DNA of 64,000 bases from positions 62,001-126,000 of the forward strand of contig WBMW01002269.1 of assembly GCA_013396635.1 (NCBI GenBank), in the 5' to 3' direction. A program made the translations under genes and the position numbers. Under the pieces are notes generated by a model. It worked only from the letters and a program-made list of their open reading frames with translations, made no database searches and was not told the DNA's origin. This stretch comes from Penelope pileata (Eukaryota; Chordata; Aves; Galliformes; Cracidae). Of this stretch, positions 12,201-27,200 are shown one piece after another. Every line of letters begins with the position of its first letter. The stretch's first letter is position 1.

Positions 12201-15200
12201 ATGTACTTTGCAGCGTTCACATAAGTTTGGTTTATGTGAAGACCTTGACCTTGATGTCTTTAAATTTCAGTGGAGAGAAAACAGAGATATATTTAGAAGT
12301 CCTTGAACTTCACATAGGTCCTTCATAGGTTCATGGTCCTTCCTTCATATAGGAAGCTAACATCTGTACAAACTGTCCATAATTCCAGGCTGCAATTCTA
12401 CATAGAAGTGTGTCTAGTTCTTTAGTATACCTTGACTTTGCTTTACATGAAATATCTCATGCCTGGCTTAGAAAAGAAACTGGAATAACAATCACAAGCT
12501 CTGCTAGAAGCTGGATTCAAATGTTGCATTTCAGAGACGTTCTCTAAACCAATGCAGTTGTCTAAAGACACAGCAAATCTGCAAGATCAACTGAAAGATG
12601 TTAGGAATAAGAATATGACCCATGTCTGAAAAAACCTGACAGACAACTTGACTATTTTAGAATCTGGTAAGCTGTCAAGCAGGTCAGATCAGACTTCCCA
12701 AACGTGAAAAGAGGTGAGTGGATTAGGAGTGTGTAGCGTGTGTAACCATTTTCACACCTACCTATCAAAAGTATGTAAATTTCAACAAAGAGTTTAAGAT
12801 TTGGTTTTCTTAGTGTTTTGGATAACAAGACTCAGGCAGTCCTTTTGAAACTTTACTTAGAATAAGTAAATTCAAAACTGGAAATTTTGACACTGAACAA
12901 GATCTTGTGAACATGTGGTTCTGTGCTCATTAAACATATTCTTCACATTGTTGTTTGCATTGTCACCAAGATAATTGAGTCTCAGTCATAACTGAAGATT
13001 GCTGCTGTCCAGATGCTATATTAAACAGAATAGATGTTCCAGGTCCCAAAGAGCTTGTTGCTTATAGGTGAGAAATATTATCCTCTACAACTAGTTTGTT
13101 TCCAATTCTTTCTGTTCCAATAGAACATTGTTTTGTCTTTCAAATTAATCCAGTCAATCTTTTGGGATTGATTTGTCCTTCATATACAGGGAGCAGAGAG
13201 ACAAATCTGGACTAGACTGACTGTCCAAGACTCCATGTTAAAAGATTTTGATGAATACTCAAGATAGTCTTTACTTTTAGGAGCAAAAACATGTCTGCTT
13301 ACAACAGGAACATTTGTGTTTTACATAAATGGCTTAAACTTACAGGAATAATTTGACCACACACACCAACAGGCTCATGTCTTGTAAATGTGAAATAGTT
13401 TCCATCTAGAGGAAGAAAAAATAAATTAGACATTCAGGCAAAACATTTGTGAGACAGTTAAATCAGAGAGAAGATAAATTTGGATACCAAACAGCTACAT
13501 ACAATTTTACTTATAAATGATATTTTCAAAATCTGAACTGCACAACAACAACGAAGTGCATCTGGATTCAATCCCTTCTTTTTTCAGAGTGACAAGATTT
13601 GACCCTGCCAGTATGACTGCCTTTTTGCAGAGATAACTGTGCTTCTCAAAATGCACAGCATATCAATGAGTATTCTTCATTTCTTTTTTCTCCTATCACC
13701 TTTTTTGGGGGGAGAGGGGAGAAGGGGAAGTATTTTTCTAAAAGTTACTTTCAATCCAAGGTACACATCAGACTTTTTTTAATGTTAGATCTTATCTTAA
13801 ATCAAATGCATTAAATAAAAAATTTTATTTTATTTAAATAAGCATGTGTTCCATTAAGCCTAGTATAGGGATCGATGTCATGCAAAAATTTGGTAGTATT
13901 TATCACTCCTATTTTCCTTAATTCCTTCTTTATTATCATTCTTTCTCCTTCTTAGAGAAGGTAGCTAGAAACAATATTTTTCTGGAGATGCTTAATGTGA
14001 GAGGGAACAGAAGGAAAATTCAGGAAAAAAAAAGAATGTTTCCTCATTCTTATCTCTTCATAGTCTTCCTAATAAGTTATCCAATAATTGAAACAAATAT
14101 TATTGTTTCTGCTAATCTTAACTTTAGTAAGCAAATACTTGGCTTTCATTACTCTTCCATTGCATAAACAGCACATTGCTATGCAAAAGTAACGTGAGAC
14201 TTCTCAGACATACATATAGGCTAAAATATAGAATTTAAAATAAGAATATAACAACAGGAACAACTGCAATGAATGCTTAAAATAAGCATTATGATAGATC
14301 ATAAATAAACTATATTAAAAGTAAACTAAAATATTTTCCACATAAGATTTTGTTTGATGCTGCACAGCTTCTGGTAAAATGTATTTTTTTTTACAGGTCT
14401 CATAGCTTCAGTTCTGTGCTTTTGTTATCTCAAAGCTACTCACCCATTGGAACAGTTCGACCATGGATTTTATCAGCCCAGCCTGCACAGTAGTGTAATG
14501 ACTTAATACAGGCACCTAAATCCATTTGGTAGGCAGTAGAAAAGAGTTTCCCACCATCAATGGCTTCCATTGTCTGTAGACAACAGCAATTACAAAGTTA
14601 ATAACAAATATCGATAAGCCTTCTCATATCGGTACTTTGCCACTTAGCATTTGTTTATTCAGTTCAGAGTTTTTCAGCCTTAGTACTGGCATCTAGAACA
14701 TTCATTTTCCTCTAAAAGAAAAACCCAAGGTGTAATCCGCAAACAAGAAAATTTAATGATGGTTTATTCTCAGTAGTCTGTTTAGACCACTATTCATTAT
14801 TATGGTACATTTGAAATGGTGGCACATTCTGAAAAAAACAGTAACATTTCTCCCATCTGAATCAGCTAAAATGTCTTAGTTTATACTGAATATTCTACAA
14901 GTGTAGATGGAAAGATCTACAGCTAGGAGTCTGTAGGTTAGCTGATACAAACAAAATGAGTGGCCTCCCTCAGCCTACATACACTGTCAATCAAGATACA
15001 CAGTATTTTATTGGCATATCTTTCACATTTTTAGGACTTAGGATCCTCTGCTTTTTAATTAACAAGGAACATCTTCATGCTTAATGGATGCATAGTTGGT
15101 AACTTATTTAGGTTGCTCCAAAAGTAGTATCTTCTATTTATTTCCGTGGAAACTACAACAAAGAACACAGTAATGCTATCTGATAAAGAAAATTCGTAGC

Positions 15201-18200
15201 TACAAAACACTAGTTTTCAAAACAGTCATCACCACTAGCTGTGTATTTTTGCTAGCAAAGAACGAAAGTCTGCATGCTACACTCATAAAAATCTGCACCA
15301 GTGGAGGTGACCACTGCTGCTGTCGCCTCTGCTGAAATGCACAACCCACCACTTCCCTGTGCTTCCATCCACTTATTGGGTCTCCAGAAATGTTCAGCAA
15401 GCATCAATGAATGTCAATGGGTGTGATTTTTTCTGTATGGAGGAATTCAGTGACACATCTTTGCTTCATATACACTTCCATGTCAGACGCCATTTTGTCA
15501 GACTGTCCCTCTGCTGCCATTTGTTGCATGGCAACACAATGTTGCCTCTACTGCCAAACCACCAACATCAATGCCATTTTAACACCCCCAGTTGTGAGGA
15601 CATTTAGTTAAAGACCATGTGAGGTCCTTAAATATTGCCAACATCTTTATATTGCTAGACTTTTTTCTGAAGTTTCCTAGTACAGAGATGCTGATGACAT
15701 GCAGCTTTGTGAACAATCTTGTTAGAATGCTAGGAAGAAAAAATTCAAACTATAGTTTCAAGAACTATTAAAATCTTAGAAATATTCTTTGCTATTTCAT
15801 TTGTCCAAGGTTCCTTAGTTCCTATAGTACTGGCTCTGCTACTCTTAGGATAAGCTGAGTAGAGAAAACCTCTTTAAAATAAAGTCTGGAAAGCACATTG
15901 TTCAAACATATCTAAAATGGAAAAGTAGCCAATAAAGTGAAGAAGATGTGGAAAATAAAGACAAAATCAGCAAAATTGAAACTTGAGAGGGGCCCCAGAG
16001 ACCCAAAGAAAAGATGTACTTTCATACTATGAAAATGAGTAGTGGGAATGAAATCTAAATGCTCTGGCTTTCCTGTGGAAAAAAGATTATTTCTCTATCC
16101 TCTTTCCATATGTAATGCATTGGGCTGTACAACTTAAAAGCAAATGACACTTTATCCATTATTTATCTGACAAGGGGCCATACTTTCATATTAAAAAATG
16201 TAGTTCTCTTAAAATTTACTCTCTCAGCTCCAATAAATTTAGCACTACCAAGGACATAAATTCTACATGTAGCTACCCAGGTTTTCTCAAGATTATCACT
16301 CCATATCAAGATGACTGGATTAGCTTAGAGAAAGATATTTGTTGAAAAAAATGTAAATTTGAGTTTGAGGAAGTAACCATAGTTCTTTTGAAATTTTCCT
16401 TTTGGGATATGTCTGGGATGTGCAGTGTCTTCTCACAAAGATGATAGAATGGGAAATAGATATTTCTTGGCAGATTTCATATATTTTAGAGCTTTATATT
16501 TAATCAACTTGCTGTATTTTGTAGCTAGTGGCTAAATAATTCAAATTTTGATTAGATCATTCTGAGTAATGATCCTGAGTGATGGATGCTCCTGATGCTC
16601 TTTTACATTCTTTGACACTGTTGGCACAAATGCAGTCTTCATCTTCAGGACAGTATAAGCAGTTTTGCCAAAGAAGTGGTGGAGTCACCATCCCTAGAGG
16701 TGCACAAGAAATGTGTAGATGTGGCAGTTAGGGACATTGCTTAGTGGGCAAGGTTGTAATTGGTTGATAGTTGGACTAGATGATCTTAGTGGCTTTTTCC
16801 AACCTTAAGAATTCTGCTATTAACCTACCTAGACTTTCATCCCAGAAAGTGTTCAAAATTGTAGAGAGAGGTCATCTTGATGGTAGAATCAAACGTAGTG
16901 TTTAAAACATGTGTAGAGTACCACGCTTACTAAATAACTACTACATTTCTATTTTAAAAGTTCTCTCTTGCATTAATGCACAGTTAGTAGACAGTGATGA
17001 TACAGCTTGTGTGTCTACAGTTGAGCCGTAACATGGTCAACAAGCAGTAGTTACTAAAGACATGAAATCATTGGACCCACGCTCTGGTTTAGGTTTTTCA
17101 CTCATTGTTAGTTGCAAGCTTAAGTTAGTGATAACAAAATATATATTCATTAAATTTAAAATTTCTTTTAAAGTTCTTTTAAATTCTTTTAAAATTTCTT
17201 TTAAATCTCTTTAACCTATGTTTTCTGTAAACTTAGAGCCAGGCTTTGAAGTTAGGCCTTGATTCATGCCTTGGTTTAGACGAGGGTTGAGCATGTAGTC
17301 TGTGCTCATTCCTTAAGAATCAAATACTGAAATTGCATGGATTGTAGGCAGCTTAAGTGTCGTCTTAAATTTAAATACTCAAGTATTTTGTGGATTTAGA
17401 GTGTGTGTAGATCAGAGTACAAGCCAGTTTTACGTGGTGCATTCAGAATACATAGCAAAAACAAGTATTGAGGCAGCCTGACTTACCAAGGCTTTAATAT
17501 GCTACTTTATCTTATATTTTCCTTTAAAAATCAGAACACAGGCTTTTTTTCACCCTTTTTGTTGACATATTATACTCACCGCTAAAATCAGTCTATCTCT
17601 TTCAATTAAATCAGCTAGTTTAATCAAGAGCCTTCCTCGTTCTGAAGCATCCATCGTACGCCATGGTGACCCAAACTCAAAAGCTTTTCTAGCTGCTTTA
17701 ACAGCCTTATCTACATCTGCCTGTGAGAAAAACAGAAAACTTTTTAAATCTGTAATTGATTCTGTCATCCAGGCCTGTTAGTTTCTAAGCACACAAGGTG
17801 TTTTGCAATTCCAATCTAGTCATAGTACAGTGATTTTAGACATAGGTTATTTTCTTTTACATACTTTTAATATAGTTTCAGAAATGTGAAGTTATATGAG
17901 AAACAGATGGATTTTCAAAGCTTCTCGCCCCCCCTTGGCCCCCCCCCCCCACAAAAAAAACAAGTTAAAGATCTCTATTTTTAAACAGTCTGTCCTTTAG
18001 CATCTGTGATAGGGGATGCACTCACAAAATACATTACTGATGAAATTTAACCACTTCTATGTATAAAGATACGCCAAACTTTGTAAGTTAAATTTTTGTG
18101 TACTCAACAGTCTAAAAATATCCGATGGTATGGTGAAGAACAGGCTAGAAAAATGTGTTCCTTAAAATGTTTTGTAAGATGAACACAAATTTACTGTTAA

Positions 18201-21200
18201 AAAAAACAAATACATGCATTTGTTTTTGAAAGTTTTAAGCAATAATTGCTTTTAATACAACAACTGATTAATTTACCAGGTTTAGAATGCTAAGACTAAG
18301 CTCTCCGAAGTCTAGGCAGTGTCTCAGTATTAAGCAAGCTAATTTGTCAGCTCATTAATGTTTTTATTACAAAATTTATTGTTTATCATTTGTCTTTGAT
18401 CACAGTGGGAAAATATATAAATAATTTTATGAAACTCTTTTCTGTACAAATGTGTTCCAGGATATATGTATAAAAATAATAATAATAAAAAATTGCTTGA
18501 GAGAGGGCTTTCAGCTCTGGGAAATTTTCCATATTTCATGAAACTTGTAAAATCTTACCCAAGAGAAACAACAAAAAAGGTGCTTATTACAGGTTTTTGT
18601 GGGAAATTAAAAACAAATTTCCAAAAAAAAAAAAAAAAAGGAAAAAAAAGAAAAAAAAGGAAGAATTTGTATATGACATATTTTCTCAAGCAATTGCATG
18701 TACACTAAATCACTTAAAACCAAGACAACAAAGTTCAGTAAATCAACACTCATACCAATTGTTCTAAATGTGGACCATTTCTAGAATATTTAACTGATTT
18801 GCCAATAACTAATTCTCCTTAAAAGAAGAAAAAAGAAAATCAAAACCGCACCTGCCTTAGAAAGACCAGAACAGGTCTACTAGGTAGGAGACCCACATAA
18901 CTTCCTGGAAAGAAGTTTGCAAAGATGATGGAAGGGAAGGATCTCTATAGGCAGCATAATCATTACTGTACGGTAGCAGTGACCTACCATTTACGTTAGG
19001 TAGCTGAAACCTACTTGATTAAAAAGGATTAATTTCCTTCAGAATCTATCAGAATTTTGTCAGATACCTGATCACTTTTCTGTGACACAGAAATATGCCT
19101 TCTGTGAATATTTAATTCTTTTTCTTTTCTTATCTCTTCCTATCACAAAAATTCTTCAGCTTTTCTATATGACTTGGGATGTATACCTTGGCCTAGGCCA
19201 GAAAAGAACATGTGGAAACTGTGGATCACACTTGTGCTAAATATGTAATTTAAAATTAAATTCAGTTCCATATGTCCTTTCTAATACAAGTGCAGAAATA
19301 ATTAAAATCGAGAAAAGAATACATAAATATAATTAAGGTCTGTGAATGAAAAGTAAGAAGAAAGTATTCTTCAACTATGCGAAATTTAGATAAATTTATA
19401 CAAAGAGAATAAAGACTGATAACTCCTTGCAAGGTTAGGTGGTTGCTTTTTTAAAAATGTCTGCTTCTTTGTTTCTTTTTTTTTTTTTTAGAATTTTTGT
19501 AGATCTACATTCACCTTACATCCTAGTGACCACTTGTTGAGCTATTTTATTAGTACTAGAGACCCTTTAATTTTGGTGAATGTAGTTTGAAAGAGCCAAA
19601 TTTAAAGAAAGAGTTCCCATTTGCAAATATGTTTCACAGTCCCCATTTTTTTTAAAAATACCACTTTAATACAAGATTTTGTCAACCTTATTGTGCACAC
19701 ACAAACTTAAAATAGAATATTAGGCCCCGGAATATTAGGTTCACAATGACTGTGTAATTCACTAGATCTGTACATTCTACTTGGTGATTTAGTTAATAGT
19801 GGTTGTCATTATAAATTAGTTTGCGAAATTATTGGAGAGAAAGCAAACCCATCTGTCAAATAGTATTATCTCTCTCTAATGAGTTGTTAAATTGCTTTTA
19901 AAGAACTAAAGCTACAAGAATTCTGAATGCTAAGTGAACAGTTGCAGATCACAAGTACTTTAAATTCAGGATGATCAAATATCAAACCAACTTGATTTGC
20001 AATACAATTTGAATTTCAAACACTGAATAGAGTAGAGTAGGAGTAGCATTTTACATCAAAAGCATGCATGGTGTTTGTGGTACACAATTCAGCACTAAAT
20101 AGCATACTTATGAAATTCTTTGTTTGAGGACAAAATGAACCCAGAAAAATCTCAGTGACACTGTGCATCATACATGGGACTGAAGAAAAACAGGAATGAG
20201 ACATCTCAAGAACTCATGATCAGATACATGCACTTACTAAAAGCCAGTTTCATGCAGATTTTTCCAGTTATCTTTGTCAAATAAGAAGTTTAAAACGTGT
20301 ATTCACAATAGCCATCTTGCATGGTCACTAGCACTCAGTAATGTACGTACAGGACAGCATCTGAGCCAAAGTTAGGAGACTCACAATGAAAGTGAGCAGA
20401 CTCACAATGAAATTGCTGAACAGAATAACAGACTCAGAGAGCACAGGAAGCTGTACTAACTAGTTTCCTACACATTTCTCAAGAACATTTCATTTAATAA
20501 TGAATCTCTACGGTAAAATAAACATGGCTATAGAGATTGTGATCTTATATTGACAATAAATTGCTGGTGAATTTTTAGCACCAATAAACTAGCTTATAAG
20601 ATTCATAATATCTCTCATGGATAAAATAGTGTTGAGTGAACATTTTAATGTTAAAACAGGCCAGATACACAAATAATCCTAGGTATTAAAATTTCTTGAT
20701 TAAGATGAATACCAGATGTCATTTTGTGTAATGTATGAGATTTTTTCTGGCTTTTGGACTTAAAGATTTTTCTTCAAAATGTTAAGTGTAGAAAAGGAAA
20801 AATATTTAATGAAACAAAACATTAATTGTAAAACAGTTTTATTTTCAAATACAGTTAATTATTTTTTTTTTTATACCTGTCAACTGGAAATAGAACATAT
20901 ACTTCTCATACTGACTTTCTCAGAGTTTATCCAAAAATTTCCTTGGTCGTCAGTTTTAAAACTGTTTAAGTAACGTTGTCAATTCTATTTAGACAAGTAG
21001 CCCTTTTACTTGATAACATACATGTATGTTCTATGGTACTAAGCAAATACTTTCTAGCTGAAAATACCACGTATAATGAAAATACTAAGCTGCTTGTTTG
21101 AGAACTTAAGTTTTCATTATATCTTTGATTAAATGGCATCTATCTGTAATACTTCTGGTAAAAAATCTCGTATGTGTCAAAAAATAAATGTTTGTTTATA

Positions 21201-24200
21201 AGTGTCAATGTTTTTACTGCTTGCTTAAAGAACTCAATTCAACATAAAGTATAGAAACAATTTTGATGGAATTAGTGTCTATTTGTTAGATGACCTTCAT
21301 CTTCAGAGTCTGTTTTGGGACTATGTTCCAACATGTTCTTCATAAAAACACTTTTTTCAATATGACACTACTGAAATGACAAATTCACAACTGAAAATGC
21401 TGATGGTAATGAATGTTTTCTGAGTCTGCAAGGGTGGAGTAGAAGAAGGTATATAGGATACATCTCTGAGGTACTGTTTTACATCACAGAGATGGATGCT
21501 CTTTCTTTTAAGACAGAATTGAATTTAAAGCTAAGGTTAAGAGCAGGAAAGTAAATCCTACCTTGTCACCTTCTTCAATCTCACAAATTTTCTCTTCATT
21601 TGCAGGGTTAAAAACTTCAAATTTTTTGCCACTGACGGAATCATGCCATTCATTGTTTATAAATATCTGTGAAGGAAGAAACAGTACAATTAGTACCATA
21701 CATACTTATTGCCTCTTTTCTATCTTAAAGAATATATCAACAGCTGTATGACTGATAAGTACCTGAATTTGAAATGGAATAGCTGTTAATACATTACTCT
21801 GAAGAGAAAAGTGGTCATGTATGAGGTTAACCAGAATTTTAAAATTATCTTCATTTGGATAGAAGCCACTTTCTTTCTCCACATTATATTCTCACTTTGC
21901 TTCATATTATAAAAAGACAATGTTACATAGGAGTCTTTCAAATGAAAATCTGTGATATACAGCAGAGGTACAACTCAAATGACCTACCCAAAAACTACCT
22001 CTCTTCCTTATGCTCACATGATCAGTAAATATGGGGGCCTTCCAGTTACAGGTCTCTTCAGAAATAAATCCAGTATTTGGTCTTTGTGTGAATAGTACAT
22101 GCAGTTTATTGAAGAACGTAATTTCACTTGGCTTTGCTATTCAATTTCTCCTGCTAAAACAGGCAATCCCACAAGAAAAATCTAATAGAAATATTTTCCA
22201 AAATGAAAGTCAAGATTAAAATGGTGCCACAGTCAACTGAATGAAAAAGTAGATAATCTCTTAAGCAGAGTAAAAAGCAGGCATGTGTACTTCTGTATCT
22301 CTGTGTTACAGGATAAAAATAATCTGATAAGCTGTCTCTTATTTTTCACAACCATTGTATTAACCAAAGTTTAATGTTAGCACCCATAGAGAAAGCCTAG
22401 ACTGTTTTTTATCTGTTAGCAATTAGTACACTTCACAGAGACACTCTTGGAAAAAAAACTTATCATTGCATGCTTGCACGTAATAGCTGCTTCGAAAAAT
22501 ATTTGAAGTAACTTACTGATGAAATCACAAACTTTTTTTGTTCCCCTTCCTCTTCAAGTCCTACAAGGAAAGCAAGGCTAGCCTTTCAGACCAAGCGAGC
22601 ACATATCAAAATGTTTACATTGGTCATGCTAAAAAGGTTGAAGAGCTAACAAGGCAAGGAATTTCAGGGGTGGCTCTTGGGTAGAATATGACCGTAGTCC
22701 TCTGCTATATGTATAATCCAATATATCTCTGTTTGTCCTATATGATAATGCACAACAAACAGTGACACTTCTGATTATTGCTTTTGAAGCTACTTCCTGC
22801 TACTCTTTTTGAAAGAGATTTGCAGTACCTTGATCTGAGCATTTCCTCATCACAAAACTGTATTTCACAGAGGTTATAAGATGGATACCAGAAAAAAAGG
22901 TTCCGGTGCTGTGACTATGATGTTTCATTTAGCACATGAATATAATCATAAAAACACACAGCAAATGCTGCTGCTGACAGTGCACATGACCTCAGCGCTT
23001 GACAGTATTACAGCTGACGATCATGTACATGGGGGTTCTTTTCTCTCTCTTCCCTTTCTGAACGTTTTTGTGCAAAACAACAGAAATTCAAATCTTTCTG
23101 ATTTTGGCTTTCAGTATGTCCTCTAACTCCTGCTTTTAAAGTGTGAAGCTACTTACTTTGTACAACTCCAGGCTTTGGTGAGATGGTCCTTGGGTAACAG
23201 ATTTAGTTGACATTGCTTTATAATCAGTATGACTATCTTCTGTTTAAGATGATCCTAATCATTTGATGACATTCATTACTTATTCAGCAATTTCTATAAA
23301 TACCCTGACTATCTCTAGTTTAAAGATTGCAGCCTCCTAATCTTTTGTCACCCTGACATTGCTGCCAGTTCCCTGCCTCCTCTTTAGCTAAGAGACATAA
23401 AACACAACCACTCCAGTTAATCTGACTGTTACCACCAGTCTTTTTATTTGAACTGCAAGGGGTTGTACTACAGATTAAGAAAGCTAATGTTCAACTTGGT
23501 AGTCTTCCAACATTCATTCCAACTCTAAGGGTCTCTGTTATACCTCTACGCTGAAGTCCCTCGACAGACACTAGCATTTTTGATTTTCCACCAGAAAAAA
23601 TGGATCAGCATGCTTTCCTCATTTAGATATTTTCACCCAAATATTAAGTTCTTCCTAGGCTATCCTGTCTTTGTATTGAATATCTTTCTTTCATACTCTT
23701 CATAAACTAGAAAACACACAGTTAGAAACTAGGAATCAGATAAGAGAGAAAATTGCGCAACAGCTGGCCTACATCAAAGTTGATCACAACAGCTTACCCA
23801 ACAGCAGTGAAATTGATATCCAAATTTCATTTAATAAATGGTAGTAACTGTGTCACTACTCAAAGATTAAGATTTTATAAAGGTTTGGATGAAATTGATA
23901 CCCAAGTTTCATTTAATAAATGGTAGCAATTGTGCCTCTATTCAAAGACAAAGCTTTTATACAGGCTGAAAAGCACAACTTGTGCTGAATTTACTTTCTG
24001 TGGCTTGAACAAATATCATCACGTTTTGATCGTAACATTGCTGGCACACGGAGAACAACAAGTAAACAAGGCAAGATGGGCATTGAACTTTTATGAACTT
24101 TTGTGTTATAACACTAGCAATTCCAAACTAGAGCCCTTTGTATAGGAATAAGTAATTAGCAAATGCACCATTACAAATGAAGAAAAAATTAAATGTTTGT

Positions 24201-27200
24201 AATCCTCATAAAGTCTAAGTGACATCAATGTCAAACAAGAATACTTGGCACAAATACCACAAAATCCTCTCTATGTATACTTTTACTATTAATTTAAATG
24301 TCTGTTTTGGCATGGCATTTTCCTTCTTGTTCAAGCTCTGGTGTCCTAATTTCAATTGTGTAATATATCTCTTCAAACTACATCAAAAGAGGGTCTCAAG
24401 AATGAGTAGATCTGCATCTCTCTAGGTTTTCAGTTTCTCTTAGTAAAACTGTTGATACTATCTGAAGAAATTCATCTACTTCTCCATGAAAAAAATAGGA
24501 TATAAACAACTGCGATTATTCCTAAAATAATCAACAGATTTTAATTATGTAGGGAAAAATATGTCAGCATATACAGTATTCTAAAATAGTAAATATTATA
24601 TTTAAAAGGTGCACTTTATACCATTATAGGAAAACTACAGTATTTCTGAATTTTCTTGTCCGTTATCTTAAAGATGATACAAAAACAACTACAGAATCAC
24701 AGGAAGGTTAAGGTTGAAAGGAGGCTCTGGCGGTCATTTTGTTCAAAACCCTGCTCAAATAGGCATGCCAAGAGCATCAAGCAGGTTGTCCAGTACCATG
24801 TCAAGGCGGCTTTTGAAAATGTCCACGGAGGAGACTCCACAACCTCTCTGGGCAAGCTGTGTCAGTATTCCATCACCCTCATAGTAAAGAAGTGCTTCCT
24901 GATGTTTCTATGGAACCTCTTGTGTTCCAGTTTGTTCCCATTTCTTTTTCTTCTGGACTGATTCAGTAATTGCTGGATAACATGATAAAATGATCTACAG
25001 AAAATGTGCCCTATCTTAGCTGTAATTACTGATAAGTTATATAATATTACACAGCTGTGAAAATTTTTGCACACAGCAGAGTGAAGCCTAAGGATCCATG
25101 GGAGGAATTTGTGATACTTACTTCCATTTGTAAATGCAAAGTAGATCCTGAGTCTGATCTATAGGCTAGATCTCTGCTGCCCAAGAGCCTGACACCTTTG
25201 AATCTCAATGTGTAAAATTGTCAAAGGGAGTTATATTTGACTTTCCAATTCTGTAGGTTAGTCTTCAAAGAGAAAGAAAACATCATTGGAAAGTCTTAAT
25301 ACACTGCACAGAAGATGAAAAGAGAAGGACACATTGCTACTCAGTATTAAAAGTAGCAATCATAATCTTCCAGCCCTCAAACAAGGAAAGGTGATCTCCC
25401 TTCTCACTGTCCCCTGGTGTCACTTGTGGCCAATGTGGTCAATAAATACATGTAAGATTTTGCTCACGCTCATCATTAAGATTGTGGTAGATTCTGATTA
25501 TACTGGGTATTCTATGCTCAAACTGTGTGTACCTTGAGAATCATAGCTGAAAGCAGCACCTTGTCCCATTAGAGATGATTAGAGATCAGTGGTCAAACCT
25601 GTGCAGGCAGCAGCCTGAGGACCTGAGTTTATCTCAGGTATCTAACCAACTAGTGGGAAAGGTGTGATTTCCATTTCCTCTCCATCAGGGTGAAGCATCC
25701 CCTGCTCTTCTCACAGCATCAGGAATTTCTGCATTTAAATAGAAAACTATGTGACTTTCTGTCACAGAGAACTGATTTAAACCCCACAACCACATATGTT
25801 ATGAATACATGACAGCTTTAAGAAAACAGATTTTTTGTATACTATTGAAATTGCTTGCATTTATTCTCTATATGGTTATTAATAATTGGTGGGTAATATG
25901 GTAATATTTTCAAGGCTAATAAAAAGGTCATCTCTAAATGCATATAGTAGCAATTTCCCTATTATTATATTCCTATTATTATACTCCTGTATGTTTCAGC
26001 TCGATTATATGTGGTCATCTTATATACAATGTCAGCATTGCCTCTAGCTGTCAGGACAGATAAGTGAACTCCTGATTTAACAAAAACTGTAGGGAAACTA
26101 AAATATAAGTCCCAGGAAATTTCACGTATGTGATGAAGCTGACCATAGGAGTATGCTAGTATCCTTTCAAAATGCTGACTATTATGAAAGGGCAAAGACA
26201 GCAGTTAAGTGGTTAAAATGAACAAGCCATCTTTAGTTACATTGCTAAGAAAAGAGACAAAGGTAAATATTAACATAACACTGCTATGATTTTACAGTAT
26301 GTCAAATTCATATCTGTCTGTGAAAGGAATAATAGTGAAAGATACCATTTTTGGAAGTTCTGAAAGTATTTGTTTAAAAATGGTATTTATTGCACCAACC
26401 AGTATCATACATAATTTTACTTTAGAATATCTTTCTTATTAACATTTCTAATATCATTCCTATTTAAAACATAACTTCATTACTTTAAATATATACACAA
26501 CATTGTATTGGAATTGTACAAATCAGACTATCCAGATGTCTTCTTCAAGTCAGACAACAGCCTTACTTATGCAGGTATGACAGACAGAATATAGAACAAA
26601 AAAGTCAAAACTCTCTGTGGAAGCTACATACACTGCAAGCAGCTGCACTCAAGTGTGCCTGCAGATGTTCCCATTTAACTCTGTAAAGTTGTTCTGCAAA
26701 AAAACCAAACAAACAAATATGTACCATCCAAAAATAGTCTCTGGCAACTCCCTCTTCTTACTGAAATAAAAAAATAAAATGCTCAGATGTTTAGGATCAC
26801 CTCTCAACAGGTTACATTTTGTATGTCAGGCAGAAATCATTTGGCAGATTGGATTCTTCTTATAAATAAATAAACACCTTATAAAATACAACTTCTCAGT
26901 GCATCTTCCTTGGAATAAGACTCATCTTTTAGTGGGTTCCTTATTGTACAATGTCTGTACAGGCTTTCAGGACTCAGCTCTTCTGCAAAAGTGCAGTTTA
27001 GAGAAGAAAATACTTCATTTTTGATGCTAAACAAATTCTACACACAATGGCGTATTCAGGGTCTCTCTATGAACTTATTCTTCCTCAGAAAAGAATTTTC
27101 ATGTAATTCGCTATTACAACTATAAACCATAATCCATACTACTGTGATATAGCCAGGAAAAGTTTCAAAACTATCTAAAACATGGACAATCCCCAACTGA

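Larger units (their letters stand above)
7054..14443 (-). other. ALDH1A1 introns 8 to 4
   Basis: Introns 7054-7624, 7728-9482, 9597-11021, 11151-13343 and 13406-14443. They hold a CAAA microsatellite (7503-7533), the intron 7 duplication, a short duplication (11165-11240) and one CR1 fragment (11677-11918). Nothing else was recognised. Confidence 0.85.
14574..21561 (-). other. ALDH1A1 introns 3 and 2
   Basis: Introns 14574-17579 and 17721-21561. They contain a mariner remnant, a CR1 tail, a short tandem array and homopolymer runs, each listed separately. No coding or RNA gene was recognised in the rest. Confidence 0.85.
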
